Source: Malania oleifera
Taxonomy: Eukaryota > Streptophyta > Magnoliopsida > Santalales > Ximeniaceae
Reading direction: 5' to 3'
DNA: 64,000 nt
NCBI RefSeq assembly: GCF_029873635.1
Contig: NC_080422.1
Span: 16,956,049-17,020,048, forward strand
Within the stretch, counting starts at the first letter, position 1; every line of letters starts with the position of its first letter. The notes under the pieces are model-generated. The model had not been told where the DNA came from. It did no database searches and saw nothing but the letters and a program-made list of their open reading frames with translations. Of the stretch, positions 1 through 11,790 are shown piece by piece. The position numbers were made by a program, and so were the translations under genes.

Positions 1-60
1 CATATCCAAGACCACAAGATCGGCTAACAGCACCATTTCCTGAATATTTACTGAAAAATT

Positions 61-1204
61 TCAAAGTACCCTCTTGCATCTAACCACAAATCCCATCGGC
101 ATACCCACAGACAGTTCTATATCTAATGCATGTATCTCTATTCCAGCTATTTTCACATATCCCGTTGATATAAAGGAGTGGGTGGCACCTGTATCAAACA
201 AAACAATAATTCTATATGGTAAAGCAGTAAGAGTACCTGTGACCACGTCTCCAGTTGTCTCAGCATCTCTCGGTGTCAATGCGTAAACCCTCGCCGGTGC
301 AGTGTCCCTCTGCTGACCACCGCGGGGTGCTTGATATTCACCTTGAAATAGTTTGGGAGTTTGTGCATAATTCGACGGCATCTAACACGATCGAGCCTCC
401 CGCATCGATAACAAACATTTTTCCTCAGTTGGCACTCACCAGGATGTCTCCGTTCGCATATAGGACAAATGGTAGGAAGTTGTGCGCCCTGAAATCCACT
501 GTGCTCTACCATTTGTCTCTGGCCTCTGCCAAATCTACCCCCTTTCCAAGGTCCTTGGCTAGGACCTACCTGAAAACTCGAGGGCGCAGTTCTTTTCCTC
601 TAACATTGCATTTAGTCTCCTTGGGCAAACTTTCCTTTACTATAATAGCCCTGACAACCAACTCTAAGAAGTGTTGGATCCTCAGTACTACCACTTGCCT
701 ATAAATATCACGCCTCAAGTTTCTCTCAAACATTCTAGCCTTCTTCGCTTCATCTGAGACAATATAGGGGCAAAAACGCGATAGCTCGATAAATCTCGTG
801 GCATATTATTGGATAGTCAATGACCCTTAGAACAGACTCAGAAACTCCTACACTCGAGCATCTTTGACTGAAGCAAGATAATATCTATCAAAGAATATGT
901 CCCTGAATCGGGCCCAAGTCATAGGTACTGGTATATCCTTTTGCTCCTTCAACAGTTTGGTGGCTGACCACCATCTCTCAGCCTCCCCTTCCAGTCTATA
1001 TGTAGCATATAAGACTCTTTGCTTGTCAGTGCAGTGAAGTACCGTCAAGATCTTTTCTATCTCATGCACCCAGTTCTTCGCAACTGCAGGATCAGCCGCT
1101 CCAGAAAAGGTCGGCGGATTCATCTTCATAAATTTCTCTATAGTACATCCCTGAACTAGAGGTGGACCTCCCTGCTCTCTAGAGCTCCGTGCTATCTTAG
1201 CCAT
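61..1204 (-). pseudogene. Degraded gypsy gag-protease of G1
   Basis: The clearest piece is 848-1204, a 118-residue retrotransposon gag (capsid) fragment with the family pattern FSGAADPAVAKNWVHEIEKI followed by a tryptophan-rich EAERWWSA segment. Further left, 276-512 holds a decayed zinc-knuckle region (CYRCGRL...), and 61-381 the start of the aspartic protease with VLFDTGATHSFIS, where DTG is the catalytic triad. The three pieces lie in different frames with stops between them. Gag packages element RNA and protease cuts the polyprotein; here neither product can be made whole. Confidence 0.88.
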
Positions 1205-1626
1205 AACCTACTGAACCACACAACGTAGCACAACATCGGAATCTCCACCTCCTGCACCAGAAGGACCTGCTCCATCATCCCCACTTGTGTGAGCACAACT
1301 GCCTCCTGGGTCCATCCTGCAAACATATAGAACACCGTTTTCAGAATTCTATTTCCTACACAGATCTAGCTTATTTCCTTTAACTAAAACCTCAAATTCA
1401 TTATCAACTTTTCCCCTTGATCCTATCCCACAATCCAATCTTGCAACCTAAACACATGACTCGTCGATAGTTTACTATGATTTTCCTGGAATCGTCACCC
1501 TAAGAAAAACACAGAAACAATCAAGAAATCCCGCATCCAGATCACATAACAAAACCTTAAATCTTTTTCCTATATTCTGGTATTGTTTTCCACTGCACTC
1601 TAGAGTCTACAGAACTTAACAACCTA

Positions 1627-1639
1627 GGCTCTGATACCA
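1627..1639 (-). other. Primer binding site of G1
   Basis: The reverse complement reads TGGTATCAGAGCC, complementary to the 3' end of plant initiator-Met tRNA, three bases inside the 5' LTR end. This fixes the orientation of the element and the LTR inner border at 1643. Confidence 0.93.
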
Positions 1640-1642
1640 AAA

Positions 1643-2735
1643 TGTAACATCCTCAAAATTCTTACTATATATATTTTTTATTTATATCTACATTCATACC
1701 TAAGCAGCGGAAACACAAATCATATAACCATTTATATATACTATACAATACCAAAATCCAGTATATACAGACCATAGCCATACAAAATAAACCCCTCGAG
1801 CATCATCTACCCCAAAAATACAAAATTCTATCATAACTCACCCTATAACTAGGGTAATCAAGTCATCTTCCTATCCGCGAGCCTAATCTACTCGCCTAGT
1901 TGGCTCACCTGAAAAATGGTAAAGTAATGGGGTGAGTCGACGCTCAGTAAGTGGAAATATGCTATTACCAATGTGTGGCGACCGAGTCATAAAATTATAA
2001 TAATAGTATTTAAAACTGCATGATCTGGCAATTCTATAAAACACATGTATAATAACTTAAAATATTTGTATCATCTGAACTTTCTATCATTCATAGTATT
2101 ACATCATGCTATATACAATAAAAGCTATAAAACTGTATACATATACTTAACTGTGTTCTTTCCCTGGGACTCTGTATGTCATGATTTGACCACTCATGAC
2201 AGGGTTGTGTGGCCTGTAAGCGGGACTTAACTTGGTTGACCCTCCAGGTAAGTCACTATACTCTACACTACCTCAGCTCGGCCAAATTGCATACTCTCCT
2301 AGGCGCGGTACTGGCTGCTACCTTATCAAACCGGCCCCCTCCACCCAGTGAACTGGGGAGCTGCATACTCTCCGACCACGGTCGACGGTACCCACACACT
2401 ATCTGAGATATGTGGTTGCACTCTATTTGTATCTAGCAACGGTACCGTGCTCTATATTCTATATCTGTGTTGTATCTGTCTGTAATCTTTTCACAGGGAT
2501 CTGATACTATATATATACATACTATACTCTTTATACTGTTTTCATCATGTTTTCAAAATAACCATAACACTATTAATCTATACTATAAATACTGTAATAT
2601 CTGTAGCATCTGGATGCTATAACTGTGTAATCTGTCTGTACTTTCTTTCTATATAATCTGAGTGTTATGACATTTAGGAAAAACATAACTTTTTATATAC
2701 ACTGAATGTACTGTTCTGAATAACTATATGTATAC

Positions 2736-2771
<36 letters not shown>

Positions 2772-3716
2772 GTGTAATTATCTAAATAAAACTGTTTATG
2801 TGTACATATTCTATCTATATAAAATCTGCAATTATCTATCTATAGCTGTATAACTTGAAATACTGAAAAAAAAAAAAAAAAAAAAAATGCATATCAATAT
2901 CATGTACTCAAGCCACACACACTTTGAAAATTCACATTTTGTATAATATCTGGTATACATGCATATATATACATATAAAATTTATGATAGCATAAATAAA
3001 TCTCCTAGCATAGCATATTTCCTTTACCTTATCTCTGAAAGGCCCCTACTGTACTCTAGCCCTATACCCGTAAGGCTCTCCACTCAACACTCTTAAAATC
3101 ACATCCCCTAAACAAAACATCAGTATTTTTTCGTGTATTGTATTTCTTATAACTGAGGGAAAGACAAATACTGAATAAAATGTCTTACCCTAAGATTGGG
3201 ACGAAATCCAAACCATTTTCTCCAACGATCAGCTTCGGCAGACTTGTAGAGAACTTCGCTAGGAGCATCATGGTAGCCTTAGATCTTCAATCCAGTGAGA
3301 AACAGGACCGAAATCGAAGAGAGAAGGAGAGAGGGAGAGAGAGAGAGAGAGAGAGGAGAGGATTTCCTGCGCTGAAATTTCCTCTAAAATCCAGGTTTTC
3401 ACTATTTATAGAGTCAGATTCGTCGACGAGACACGTAACCTCGTCAACTAGTCCTTTAATAATTTCGTTAACAAACTTCCTCCCTCATTGATGAATTTTA
3501 GACTATCCCAAAAACCCTTCTTGGTATCTTCTCATTGACGAGGTGTGGCTTCGTCGATGAGGCCTTGTGTATTACTTTCGGTTTATTCCATTCAGAATGC
3601 AATGTCATCGACGAACGCTTCGCGTTCGTTGACAAAGTCTGCTGCCACCTTCTATTTCTGTTTGCATTTCCCTTCCTCTTTATTATTTAAAAACCATTAT
3701 TTTTCGGGTTGTTACA
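1643..3716 (-). repeat. 5' LTR of G1 (2074 bp)
   Basis: Bounded by TGTAACA at 1643 and TGTTACA (as read on the plus strand) at 3716. On the minus strand a TATA box CTATAAATAG lies at 3402-3411. Immediately upstream of it are TCGTCGACGA-type palindromes (3420-3430 and weaker ones to about 3630). The shared LTR motif (minus strand of 1931-1951) lies in the distal half. A (TA)n run sits at about 2739-2769 and a GA run at about 3329-3359. No protein-coding signal is seen in its AT-rich middle. Confidence 0.9.
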
Positions 3717-4428
3717 GGAGGAACTACTGGAAGAGCCAGGGGCATCTGTTGATCGTGCTCACTCAGAGTCGCTCGGCTTTTGGAAGAAGATTCCCCATGT
3801 GGCGGGTCTTGGACCCTCTGTCACCTTGCGGCCGAGCATGGTGGGGGGACATGCTTTGCATTGGTCTGAACCCCTGAACATAGTTACATTTTCAACAGAG
3901 AATGGAGATAGGGAAGAATGAAGAAGACGAAGAGGTACCAGTGCAAAGAAATAAATTGGCCAAAAATCCTACGTCACCGACTTGGGCTTCACACAAAAGG
4001 GATGTCATTGGAGCTAAATCTAGTGGTCGGATGGTCACCAAAGGCTCGGAGTTGGTGCTTGGGGCTCGGGTGACTAAGTCGAAGGGAGGGGCGATGAGGG
4101 GAGACTGAGAGAATAGTGGAAAAAGGGATGGGGCTTTGCGGAGGAAAGAGTTTAAAAACGTGACTTCGACAATTTCAACCAGGTCGCAGTAGCTTAATGT
4201 CGGTCGCACTTGGAAGCAAGTCCAAGAATTGCTTAAACTTATCTCTAGTAGCCGGTTTTGCCAAGTTTTTCACTCTGTTTTCAGATGTGTGAACCTTCTC
4301 CAACACAAGTTCACCTGAAGTGCTAGAAGGGAGATAGACCCAACCTAATGTTCTAAGGTCAAGGTGGAGCATCGGTTATGTTTCTTGGGTTCTCGTAAGG
4401 GGTAGAAATTCACCAAGGTGGAGATTAT
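3717..4428 (+). mobile_element. Rearranged copia remnant and unassigned sequence
   Basis: From about 4150 rightwards the sequence matches the RNase H tail and post-coding leader of the copia family seen intact at 60900-61200: the leader beginning AGAAGGGAGA followed by CACCAAGGTGGAGATT. About 115 bases of the RNase H tail (4207-4322) are inverted within it. The left part (3717-4150) has higher GC and short open frames on both strands, but I recognise no domain. It may be another element or captured host sequence. Confidence 0.6.
4207..4322 (-). pseudogene. Inverted copia RNase H tail fragment
   Basis: The minus strand encodes GELVLEKVHTSENRV...DKFKQFLDLL, clearly the same protein segment as GELMLEKVHTSDNAAD...EKFKHFLDLL near 60960-61070 on the plus strand. 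The sequence on its right (LTR-proximal leader and LTR) is in plus orientation, so this block is inverted relative to its neighbours. It is bounded by CACTT on the left and AAGTG on the right, a 5-bp inverted pair. Confidence 0.75.
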
Positions 4429-4914
4429 TGTATTTGGTGGATCATTTCTTGAAGTGGTTGACATATACAAGGAGGAGAATATAGTTAATATCAGCAATCT
4501 GGGGAAATCGTTGATGGTTTGATAGATTTCCATATTTCTTACTCTCGGCATCTTTCTGTCGAGCAACCATCACTGGGGTCTCTAAAACCGTCAACGGTTT
4601 TGCTTTGGGTAGCGAGGCAGAATTTAAAAATTTGAATATAAACGTTAAGTTGATTGGGATTTGGGGGGAAACCTACAAAGGGAACTTTAGTTATGCACTT
4701 GTCTGAGTGTATTTTGTGAGGAAGATCATTGTGTATTGTACTGTATTGTGTTCTTTGACATTCTCATACCCGTGGATGTAGGCATTTCTGAACCATGCAA
4801 ATCTTTGCGTTGTTGGTCTTGCTTTTATATATACTGCGTGTGTGTTCCATATTTGTTCTTCATTTTTGCTGTGTTTAATTTCTGCTGTGTGAACTTTTGA
4901 GTTGATTCACAACA
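4429..4914 (+). repeat. Copia LTR, diverged (about 486 bp)
   Basis: Starts TGTATTTGGTGG right after a polypurine-like GGTGGAGATTAT and ends GATTCACAACA. It shares landmarks with the 56525-57120 LTR: a GGGGGGAAACC block, a GTGTATTGTG block, CCGTGGATGTAGGC and the same CACAACA end. It carries the palindrome AAACCGTCAACGGTTT (4585-4600). The TATA region seen in the related LTRs has decayed here. Confidence 0.72.
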
Positions 4915-5080
4915 GTTCAAGTACATTTAAGGTCAATTTTTTTTAGCACAACTCTCGGAAAAAAATTCTCAACTCAATCAACGCTACGTGAACATCATTA
5001 GTCAAGTATCCATGAAGGAAAATCAATAGAACCCTTTGAAGAAGGACATGACAGTTATGACTTTTCATTCCTAACACCGT
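4915..5080. other. Short unassigned spacer
   Basis: These 166 bases between two LTRs are AT-rich, with no recognisable coding, repeat or RNA signal. Confidence 0.5.
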
Positions 5081-6865
5081 TGTAAGAACCCGACCTGAGA
5101 TATATAGATTAAATAAATGGCAAAAGGGTAAAAAGGTAAATTTAGCAGGCTTCATCGACGAAGCCATTGTTCTCATCAAAGAAGGCCCTTGTATTGTTCA
5201 GCAATGAAATTCAGAGGTTCGTCGATGAAGAGATACCGAGAGATTCTAGAAAAATCTGAATCTCAAGTTCGTCGACGAAACCACTATGACATCGACGAAC
5301 TCCCTTCTTTAGCTCATCGACAAAGGTGTCGTTTTGTCGACGAGGTTGGTCAGGTCAAAGGGGCTATAAATATCCCCCTTCATTGCTTAGTTGCTAAGAA
5401 AGCTAAATTCTCTTCTCTCTCTCTCTCTAGAACTAGCAGAATCTCTCATTCTCTCTTCGATTCTTCACTGTTCGTCGCTTGATTCAATGATCTAACATTA
5501 CTGGGTGGATCAGGGGAGGAATCTCTACGTTTTTAGTGGATCCAAAATTCGTTTCAAGGATTTTTGGTTTTTGACCCAAAACCTAGGTAAGGGTCCGATT
5601 TCATTTTCATTTCGGTATATATGTAGTAGTAAGAATTATAGTAAAGTATAGTTCTTGGATGTTTAGGTTTTGGGAACTCTGTTCATAGTTTTGGAGCCGT
5701 AGAGTTCGTATTTTGATATTCGGGAAAAGGTAAGGGGATTCTATTTATATCGGTTATTTTTGAAATCGAAATTGGTAAACATGTAGTTTACGGTTGTATG
5801 TATATTTTGGTTACTTATTTGGGAAAATCTATCGGGTGAAAATGTAAGATTTTTGGGTTACAATTTTTGGAAAAATTAGGGTTTCGGGTATCATCTCTAT
5901 TTCTGTTGGAAAATCCTATGTTGTATAAAACTGTAGTAATGAGATGTTTGTACCTATATTTGTATTAAACTGTATTTCTTGAATTGAAAATGATATGATT
6001 ATTGTATACTCAAATAAGTGTGGAACGAACTGTTGTATGTAAAATGTTCCAGGTTTTGTAAAATAGCTAAGGGCGGTTAATTACCGTACGCTGATGGGTA
6101 TAGGAACATGAGTTCCAAAATTGTTCCAAGTTTTGTAAAATTTTGCCACATCTTGACTAATTACCGTGAGCAAATGCCATGTCTCGGCTAAATACCGTGG
6201 GAGAGAGTGTCCAACTCTATATCCGAGGGTGTGAAATATCATCTGTTTGTTTCGGTTGGTCATCGATGGGTGTGAGTGGACACCGTATTAGCACGATATC
6301 CCTGTGAGGCTTCGGTTATTGCAGGGTATCAGGTACTTGAGTGTGACAACACTAACCGTATGTTTGGTATCGTATGTACTGGAACTGGATTGTGAAAATA
6401 CTAGAACTGTATTGTGTTATGTTTTACGTCGAAATAACACTTGTACGCCACACACTGATATAACCTGCTTTCTTCCTTACTGAGAGGTGTCTCACCCCCA
6501 ATATACAAATGTTTTTCAAGTCCTTCAGGTAGACGAAACTAGCATCCTAGCTTTCGAAATCGTGGGTGTCGGTTAGCTACGTAGAGTACTTATGTAAGTA
6601 CGGATTTTGTAACCGAGCTGTCATTGTTGGGTTTCGTAGACACCCGAGATATATACTGTATTTTGGAGCATAGACTCTAGTCATGTATAGACTCTGGTAT
6701 GGTGCGATGTATGTATTAGAAAGAATATTTCCGCTGCGTATTTGATGTGTATGGATATGTATGTGATTGTGTATAGGTTTTATGTGTACCCCACGGGGTT
6801 GAACCCTTATTCAGTATAGTATCATGTATGCTTTAAATGATACAGAGACAGGTTAGGTTACTAAA
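5081..6865 (+). repeat. Gypsy LTR, plus orientation, right end lost
   Basis: Begins TGTAAGAACCCGACC, like the start of the LTR at 33126. Palindromic TCGTCGACGA-type motifs cluster at 5150-5345, directly before a TATA box CTATAAATA at 5364-5372. A later block (GTGGATCAGGGGAGGAA...TTTTTAGTGGATC, near 5500) is shared with the LTR at 33126. The motif TTACTGAGAGGTGTCTCACC is at 6477-6496. No clean ...TTACA end is found; the sequence runs into the truncated minus-strand G2 pol near 6865, so the right border is approximate. No coding content. Confidence 0.75.
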
Positions 6866-6869
6866 TTCA

Positions 6870-7755
6870 CACCCTAATAAATCCACTGTCTAGCAAATCT
6901 TGCAACTACTTCTTCAATTCTTTCGATTTCATCGGGGCCATTTTGTACGAAGTCTTAGAGATCGGTGTCGTTCCTGGAGGTAAATCAATCACAAACTCAA
7001 CTTCTCGATCGAGAGGCAATCCCGAAAATTCCTCTGGAAATACATTAGGAAATTCCCTCACTACTGGGATATCTTCCAATTCTAAATCCCCAATCGGTGC
7101 TTCTTTTATACAAGCCAGATACTCCTCGCATCCCTCTAGAAGCAACCTCCTTGCCTGGATTGCTGACAACATTTGCAGTAAGGGTTGCACGCGCGTTCCG
7201 ACATATCGATACTCATGCTCCCCTAGAGGTCTAAAGACTACCTCCTTTTTATGGCAGTCAATACTAACATAGTTGGCAGCTAACCAGTCCATCCCCAGAA
7301 TCATGTTGAACCCATGCATATCGAGAACCACTAAATTAGCAGGCAGTGTCCTCCCTCGAATACTAATAAAAAAATTTCTAAATACCCTCCTACACACTGC
7401 TATGATCCCCATCAGTATAGCCACTAATAGACCAAAATCTAGTGATTGGGTTTCTATCCCACATAACTTAACAAACTCCCGAGTCACAAAAGAATGTGTC
7501 GCCCCTGAATCAAACAAAACAGTATATTTATATGACATAATATAAATGATACCTATCACTACGTCGCCTGCTGCCTCTGCATCTCTTGGAGTCAGTATAT
7601 AAACCCGCACCGGGGCGGTACTCCTCTGCTGGTTGCCTTGGGGTGCTGGGTAATTTCCTTGGTACGGTCTAGGGGTAGGCGCATAGCTCAGGGGCGCTCG
7701 ACAATCCAGCGCCATATGGCCTAGCTGTCCACATCGGTAGCAGGTTACTACCCCA
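6870..7755 (-). pseudogene. G2 zinc knuckle, protease and start of RT
   Basis: Reading leftwards there is a zinc knuckle CYRCGQLGHMALDC (CX2CX4HX4C, about 7700-7745), then the aspartic protease with VLFDSGATHSFV and the family motif ILGMDWLAANYVSIDC, then the connector to RT (FVIDLPPGTTPI, LQDLLDSGFIR). Open frame 6906-7715 runs 269 residues before a stop, after which RT breaks off within about 40 bases. DSG replaces DTG at the protease site, which many plant gypsy proteases tolerate. The enzyme would mature the element's polyprotein. Confidence 0.88.
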
Positions 7756-8002
7756 ACCCAGCACTATCCTGAATGCCTCCTATAATAATGAGGGCAAGTA
7801 GGGGGCACTGGATTGCCTTGAGAAACTTGGTGTCCCCTACTTGCCACTGGCCCACATCATGTCTCCTCCATTGGCCCTAACTTGTGCTCGCCTGAAAACT
7901 AGGAGGCACAGGCCTCTTCGTTTGACCCTGTCCTCCTGTACCCCTCTGTCGACTAGCTTCGGCTACAGTGGCTTTATCCACCAATTCAGAAAAATTCTGT
8001 AT

Positions 8003-8540
8003 CTACAACAATGCCCCCAGCTCATAAATTTCCTGCCTTAGCCCTCTCTCAAATCTCTGAGCCTTCTTGAATTCATCTTGTATCATGAAGGGGGCAAAAT
8101 GTGACAGCTCCACAAATCTAGCAGCGTATTGTGAAACTGTCAAATGACCCTGAGTCCGGTTTAAGAACTCCTCCATTTTGGCATCTCTAATGGAGGAGGG
8201 GAAATAGCCGTCGAAAATGATCTCTTTAAATCTTCCCCAAGTCAGGGCCACTGGTGCCAACCTCTGCTCCTCCAGGAGCTTCACAGCAAACCACCAATGC
8301 TTAGCCTCCCCAGTCAGTCTAAAAGTGGCATATAAAACTCTCTGTTTGTCAGCACAAAGCACTACAAACATAATCTTTTCAATCTTCTGTATCCAATTCT
8401 CTACCACAATCGAGTATGTACTCCCTGAAAAGGCCAGAGAATTCATCTTGGTGAATTGTTCTATAGCGCAGCCCTGGTCAACTGATGGGTGTCCCTACTC
8501 CTTAGAATTTTGTGTTATCTCAACCATGACCTACTGAGCA
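8003..8540 (-). pseudogene. G2 gag (capsid) fragment
   Basis: The frame 8003-8446 gives a 147-residue retrotransposon gag domain: [12 protein letters not shown]...[44 protein letters not shown], then [15 protein letters not shown]. The layout matches the G1 gag at 848-1204 but extends further into the C-terminal half of the domain. The N-terminal part up to about 8540 is in the same gene but broken by a stop. It supports G1 and G2 as related families. Confidence 0.87.
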
Positions 8541-8827
8541 ACACTGCACAAGACTACATCAAAATCGCTACCATCCATATTAGAGGGCCCCGCGCCATCA
8601 TCACTACTGGCATGAGCATTGCTATTCCCAGGGTCCATCCTGGAAGTAGAACAGAAACAATCTTAGAATCTTATCATCATAACACATCTATGCATTTATC
8701 TATTTAAAACCCTAACCTATTCCCCTATACCAATCATCTTTACATCCACATTCCTAGTTTAATATTCGGTCTTGCCACCTAGAAACAAGAACCGGCGTTA
8801 GTTTATTATGACTTTCCTGAAATAGTC

Positions 8828-11614
8828 TGTAAAAACCCCAAAAAACAGAGATATAAAAAAATTAGTGGATTGATTTTCAAAAAAAATGAATAAATAAATA
8901 ATAATAGTAATAATAATTAATTAATTAATTAATTAACTAATTAATTAATTGGATTTAAAAGAAAAAGAAAAATAAAATTAATTAAAATTTATTTTTATTT
9001 TTATTAATTAAATATATTATTATATTAATTAAATATATTATTATTATTATTATTATCATTCCTGAAGCTAGAAGCTTCAGGAATTTGGCGACAGCCCCCC
9101 CCCCCCCCCTTCTTCCTTTCTTCTTCTTCTTCTTTATCTTCTTTTCTTTTCTTTTCTTTTTCTTTCACTTTTCCTGCGCGGCCTCTACACACTCTCTCTC
9201 TCTCTCCTCACGTTCTCTCTCCCTCTCTCCTCGATTTCGTGGCGGATTTTCGCCCGATCGAAAATTCGAAGATATCACTGGACTCCATTCACTGCTGCCG
9301 TCATTTCTACCAAGCGGATCGGTGGTTGGAGCGGCGTAAGCATATTCCCTGGGGTAAGCCATTTTTTCCTTTTTCTTTAATTTCTTGCAAAATATAAGCC
9401 CAATTGACGAACGGACACCACCACGAGAATCTAGGGATGATTCTCTACAAGTCTAGTGGGACGGAATTCTCGTGGGGGTGTCGGGCCAAAACTCCAAATT
9501 TGAGGTGTGGCGATTATTAAGGGGCTTATTTTTAATTAATTAGCATTAATTTAGAAATATTAAAATATTGAGCATTTTGGGTTGAAGTAGGATTTCTGGA
9601 ATTTAGGGCCCGGGTGAGCGCTGCGGGTGTAATTTTGGGACCCGCAGGCAAAATTTAGAAAATTAAGTGGGGGTGTTAAATAATAGTTTAAATATTAATT
9701 TGAGGTATATGGAGTCTAGGGAAGGCTAGATGGGTATTATTTTGGAGAAATAAATTAATTAATTTGGGGAAAATGTAAATTGCAAGAGTTGAATTTCAGA
9801 TGCCAAGGGCGTAGAATTTGGGATTCTAGGGAGACTCTCAGTAAGTCAGGTAAGGGGAATAAATTATAGCAGTGTTTTTCGAATTATTATTTGAATGAAT
9901 ATGTGAAATTGAGCATATGATATTTTGTCTGAAAATTATTATGATATAAATATCAGATAAATTGTGTGGCATTTGAGTAATTGTAAATTGTGATATTTTG
10001 GAGTGTAAAATATAATAATGTGTAATTTCTGAGAAAATATTGAAATGAGAATTACTGATCTGATTACTGAAAAATAATGTAATATGGTATTATTATATGA
10101 GTAGAAATGTTTTTCCTGGAAAATGGGATTTTGTGAATTATTGATATTGGAAAATAATGAAATGTGGTATTTATTTGTGAGTGGAAATTATTTGCATGAG
10201 AAATGAGTATTTTGGGAAAATGTGAAAAATACATGAAATATGATATATGATATTACGAGATGATGAAGTGTGCACAGAAAATGATGAGAATATTTATATT
10301 GAACTGAATTGTGATATACTGGAATATAATTGATGAAATGCCAATACCGCATAATGATTGCGGGTATGTGGTGATAAACCCTGTTGGATGGTTATGATAT
10401 TTAGCACGGTACCGTTACGAGTGGTGTTAGTGCAACCACACGGACTCTTGGAGCATGTGGCGTGACAGTCGATTGTGCCATTGTGTAGGGTTGTTGGGCC
10501 CCCTAAGTCCAGATCAGGGTATTAGGCCGGCCAGTCGTACTACAGACGCGATATGTGATATGATATTTGATCTAACTGGGTCGGCCAACCGCGGTTAGAT
10601 CTAGCCTTCGGGCCGCACAACCTTGACCATGGGGGGAAGCATGACGTGTATAGAAAGATCCTCAGGGTGGCCATGAGTTACAGATGCGATGTTGGTATTT
10701 GATACCGAGGATACTCATGAGCCGAAAAGTAAAGTGGAAATGAAAAGTGAAAGAATGATAAAATTGGCTAAAATGAGAAATGAAAGAAAGAATGGAAATT
10801 GAGAAATAAAGAATGATAAAATTGAGAAATGGAACAGTGTGAGTTAATAATATAAATAATTAAGGCGAAGTGAAACTCTCCGCCTGAGAGCTTACTGAGT
10901 AAGGTGAGTGCCCTGATGGGTATCAGATATGGCTATACCCAACTGCATGACGTGTTAGGGCAGAGGGAAGCTACCTGAATGGGTGGGTAATCTTTCCTAT
11001 TCTCAGGAACTTCGCGTGTAAATATGTGTTGGAAATCATTGAATTTGATAAATGATTTTTAAGCTTATAAAAGCTTGTGTTGTATATCTATATGATTATG
11101 TGTATGTGAATATCAGTGTATTTTCTCAAATGAAATGGTGATTTGAAAAGTAAAGTGTATTATAATTGTAATCATTTGGTCACATACTGTAAATAATTTA
11201 TTCCTTCTTACTGAGATGTGTCTCACCCAATTTATCTAAATAGGGAACAGAGACCAGCCGGGTGATAGAGCTCCGTGATAGTAGGGAGCTGAGACCCTGA
11301 TACACGGGGTGAGTTTTTGGACTAGGGGAGATGTAATTCCCCTAGAGTTGAATAGTAATTTTTAGTATGGGAAGGTAGTGTGAATATTTGTATGTATATT
11401 GATACTCTAGGTATTGTATTCTAACTGATATGTGTATATTGTCTTCCACTGTTAGGTTGAATATAATAAAATACTTTTTACTCGGTACCCAATGCGGGTC
11501 GGGTTGTATGAATGGTACTAGGATTGTTGACGTGGCTGATTTATGGATGTTGTGGATTTATGACGTGATTATTTATTTATTAAAAAAAAATTGTACGAAA
11601 ATCGGGGCGTCACA
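8828..11614 (+). mobile_element. Solo LTR (2787 bp) inside G2
   Basis: Starts TGTAAAAACCCC and ends GGGGCGTCACA. It is flanked by the exact 5-bp direct repeat TAGTC at 8823-8827 and 11615-11619. Flanking G2 leader sequence rejoins perfectly when it is cut out. No PBS, gag or pol lies between the ends, so it is a solo LTR. It contains a C-run with pyrimidine tract (about 9096-9180), an AT-rich U3 and the shared LTR motifs at 10404-10443 and 11207-11228. The small open frames at 9085-9339 are low-complexity pyrimidine DNA, not genes. Confidence 0.93.
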
Positions 11615-11774
11615 TAGTCAACCCAAGAAAATCACAGAAACCACTACGGAATTTCCTGCCTCTAGGCTGCAAGATAGAATCCTAAATTTTTGTCTTAATC
11701 CTCACCAAAATCCATTCCTCTACTCTGGTATTGTTACCCGTTGTACCCTAGAGTCTGCAGAACCTAGCAACGTT

Positions 11775-11787
11775 GGCTCTGATACCA
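11775..11787 (-). other. Primer binding site of G2
   Basis: The reverse complement is TGGTATCAGAGCC, matching initiator-Met tRNA, three bases from the LTR inner end at 11791. Confidence 0.92.
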
Positions 11788-11790
11788 AAT

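Larger units (their letters stand above)
1..3716 (-). mobile_element. Ty3/gypsy retrotransposon G1, cut off by the left window edge
   Basis: This is the 5' part of a minus-strand LTR retrotransposon. Reading right to left, one sees the 5' LTR (3716 to 1643), a primer binding site matching initiator-Met tRNA, a gag domain, a zinc knuckle and the aspartic protease. RT, RNase H, integrase and the 3' LTR would lie left of base 1. The LTR ends are TGTAACA...TGTTACA. The very long LTR and the protease type (DTGATHSF) fit Del/Tekay-like chromoviruses, but the diagnostic integrase/chromodomain is outside the window, so lineage is an inference. The coding part is broken into several frames, so the copy is dead as a protein source. 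Confidence 0.9.

Noticed and set aside
9085-9362. Open frames on both strands in a pyrimidine-rich stretch
   Set aside because: Low-complexity C/T and CTT runs inside the solo LTR 8828-11614; no domain and no start context.
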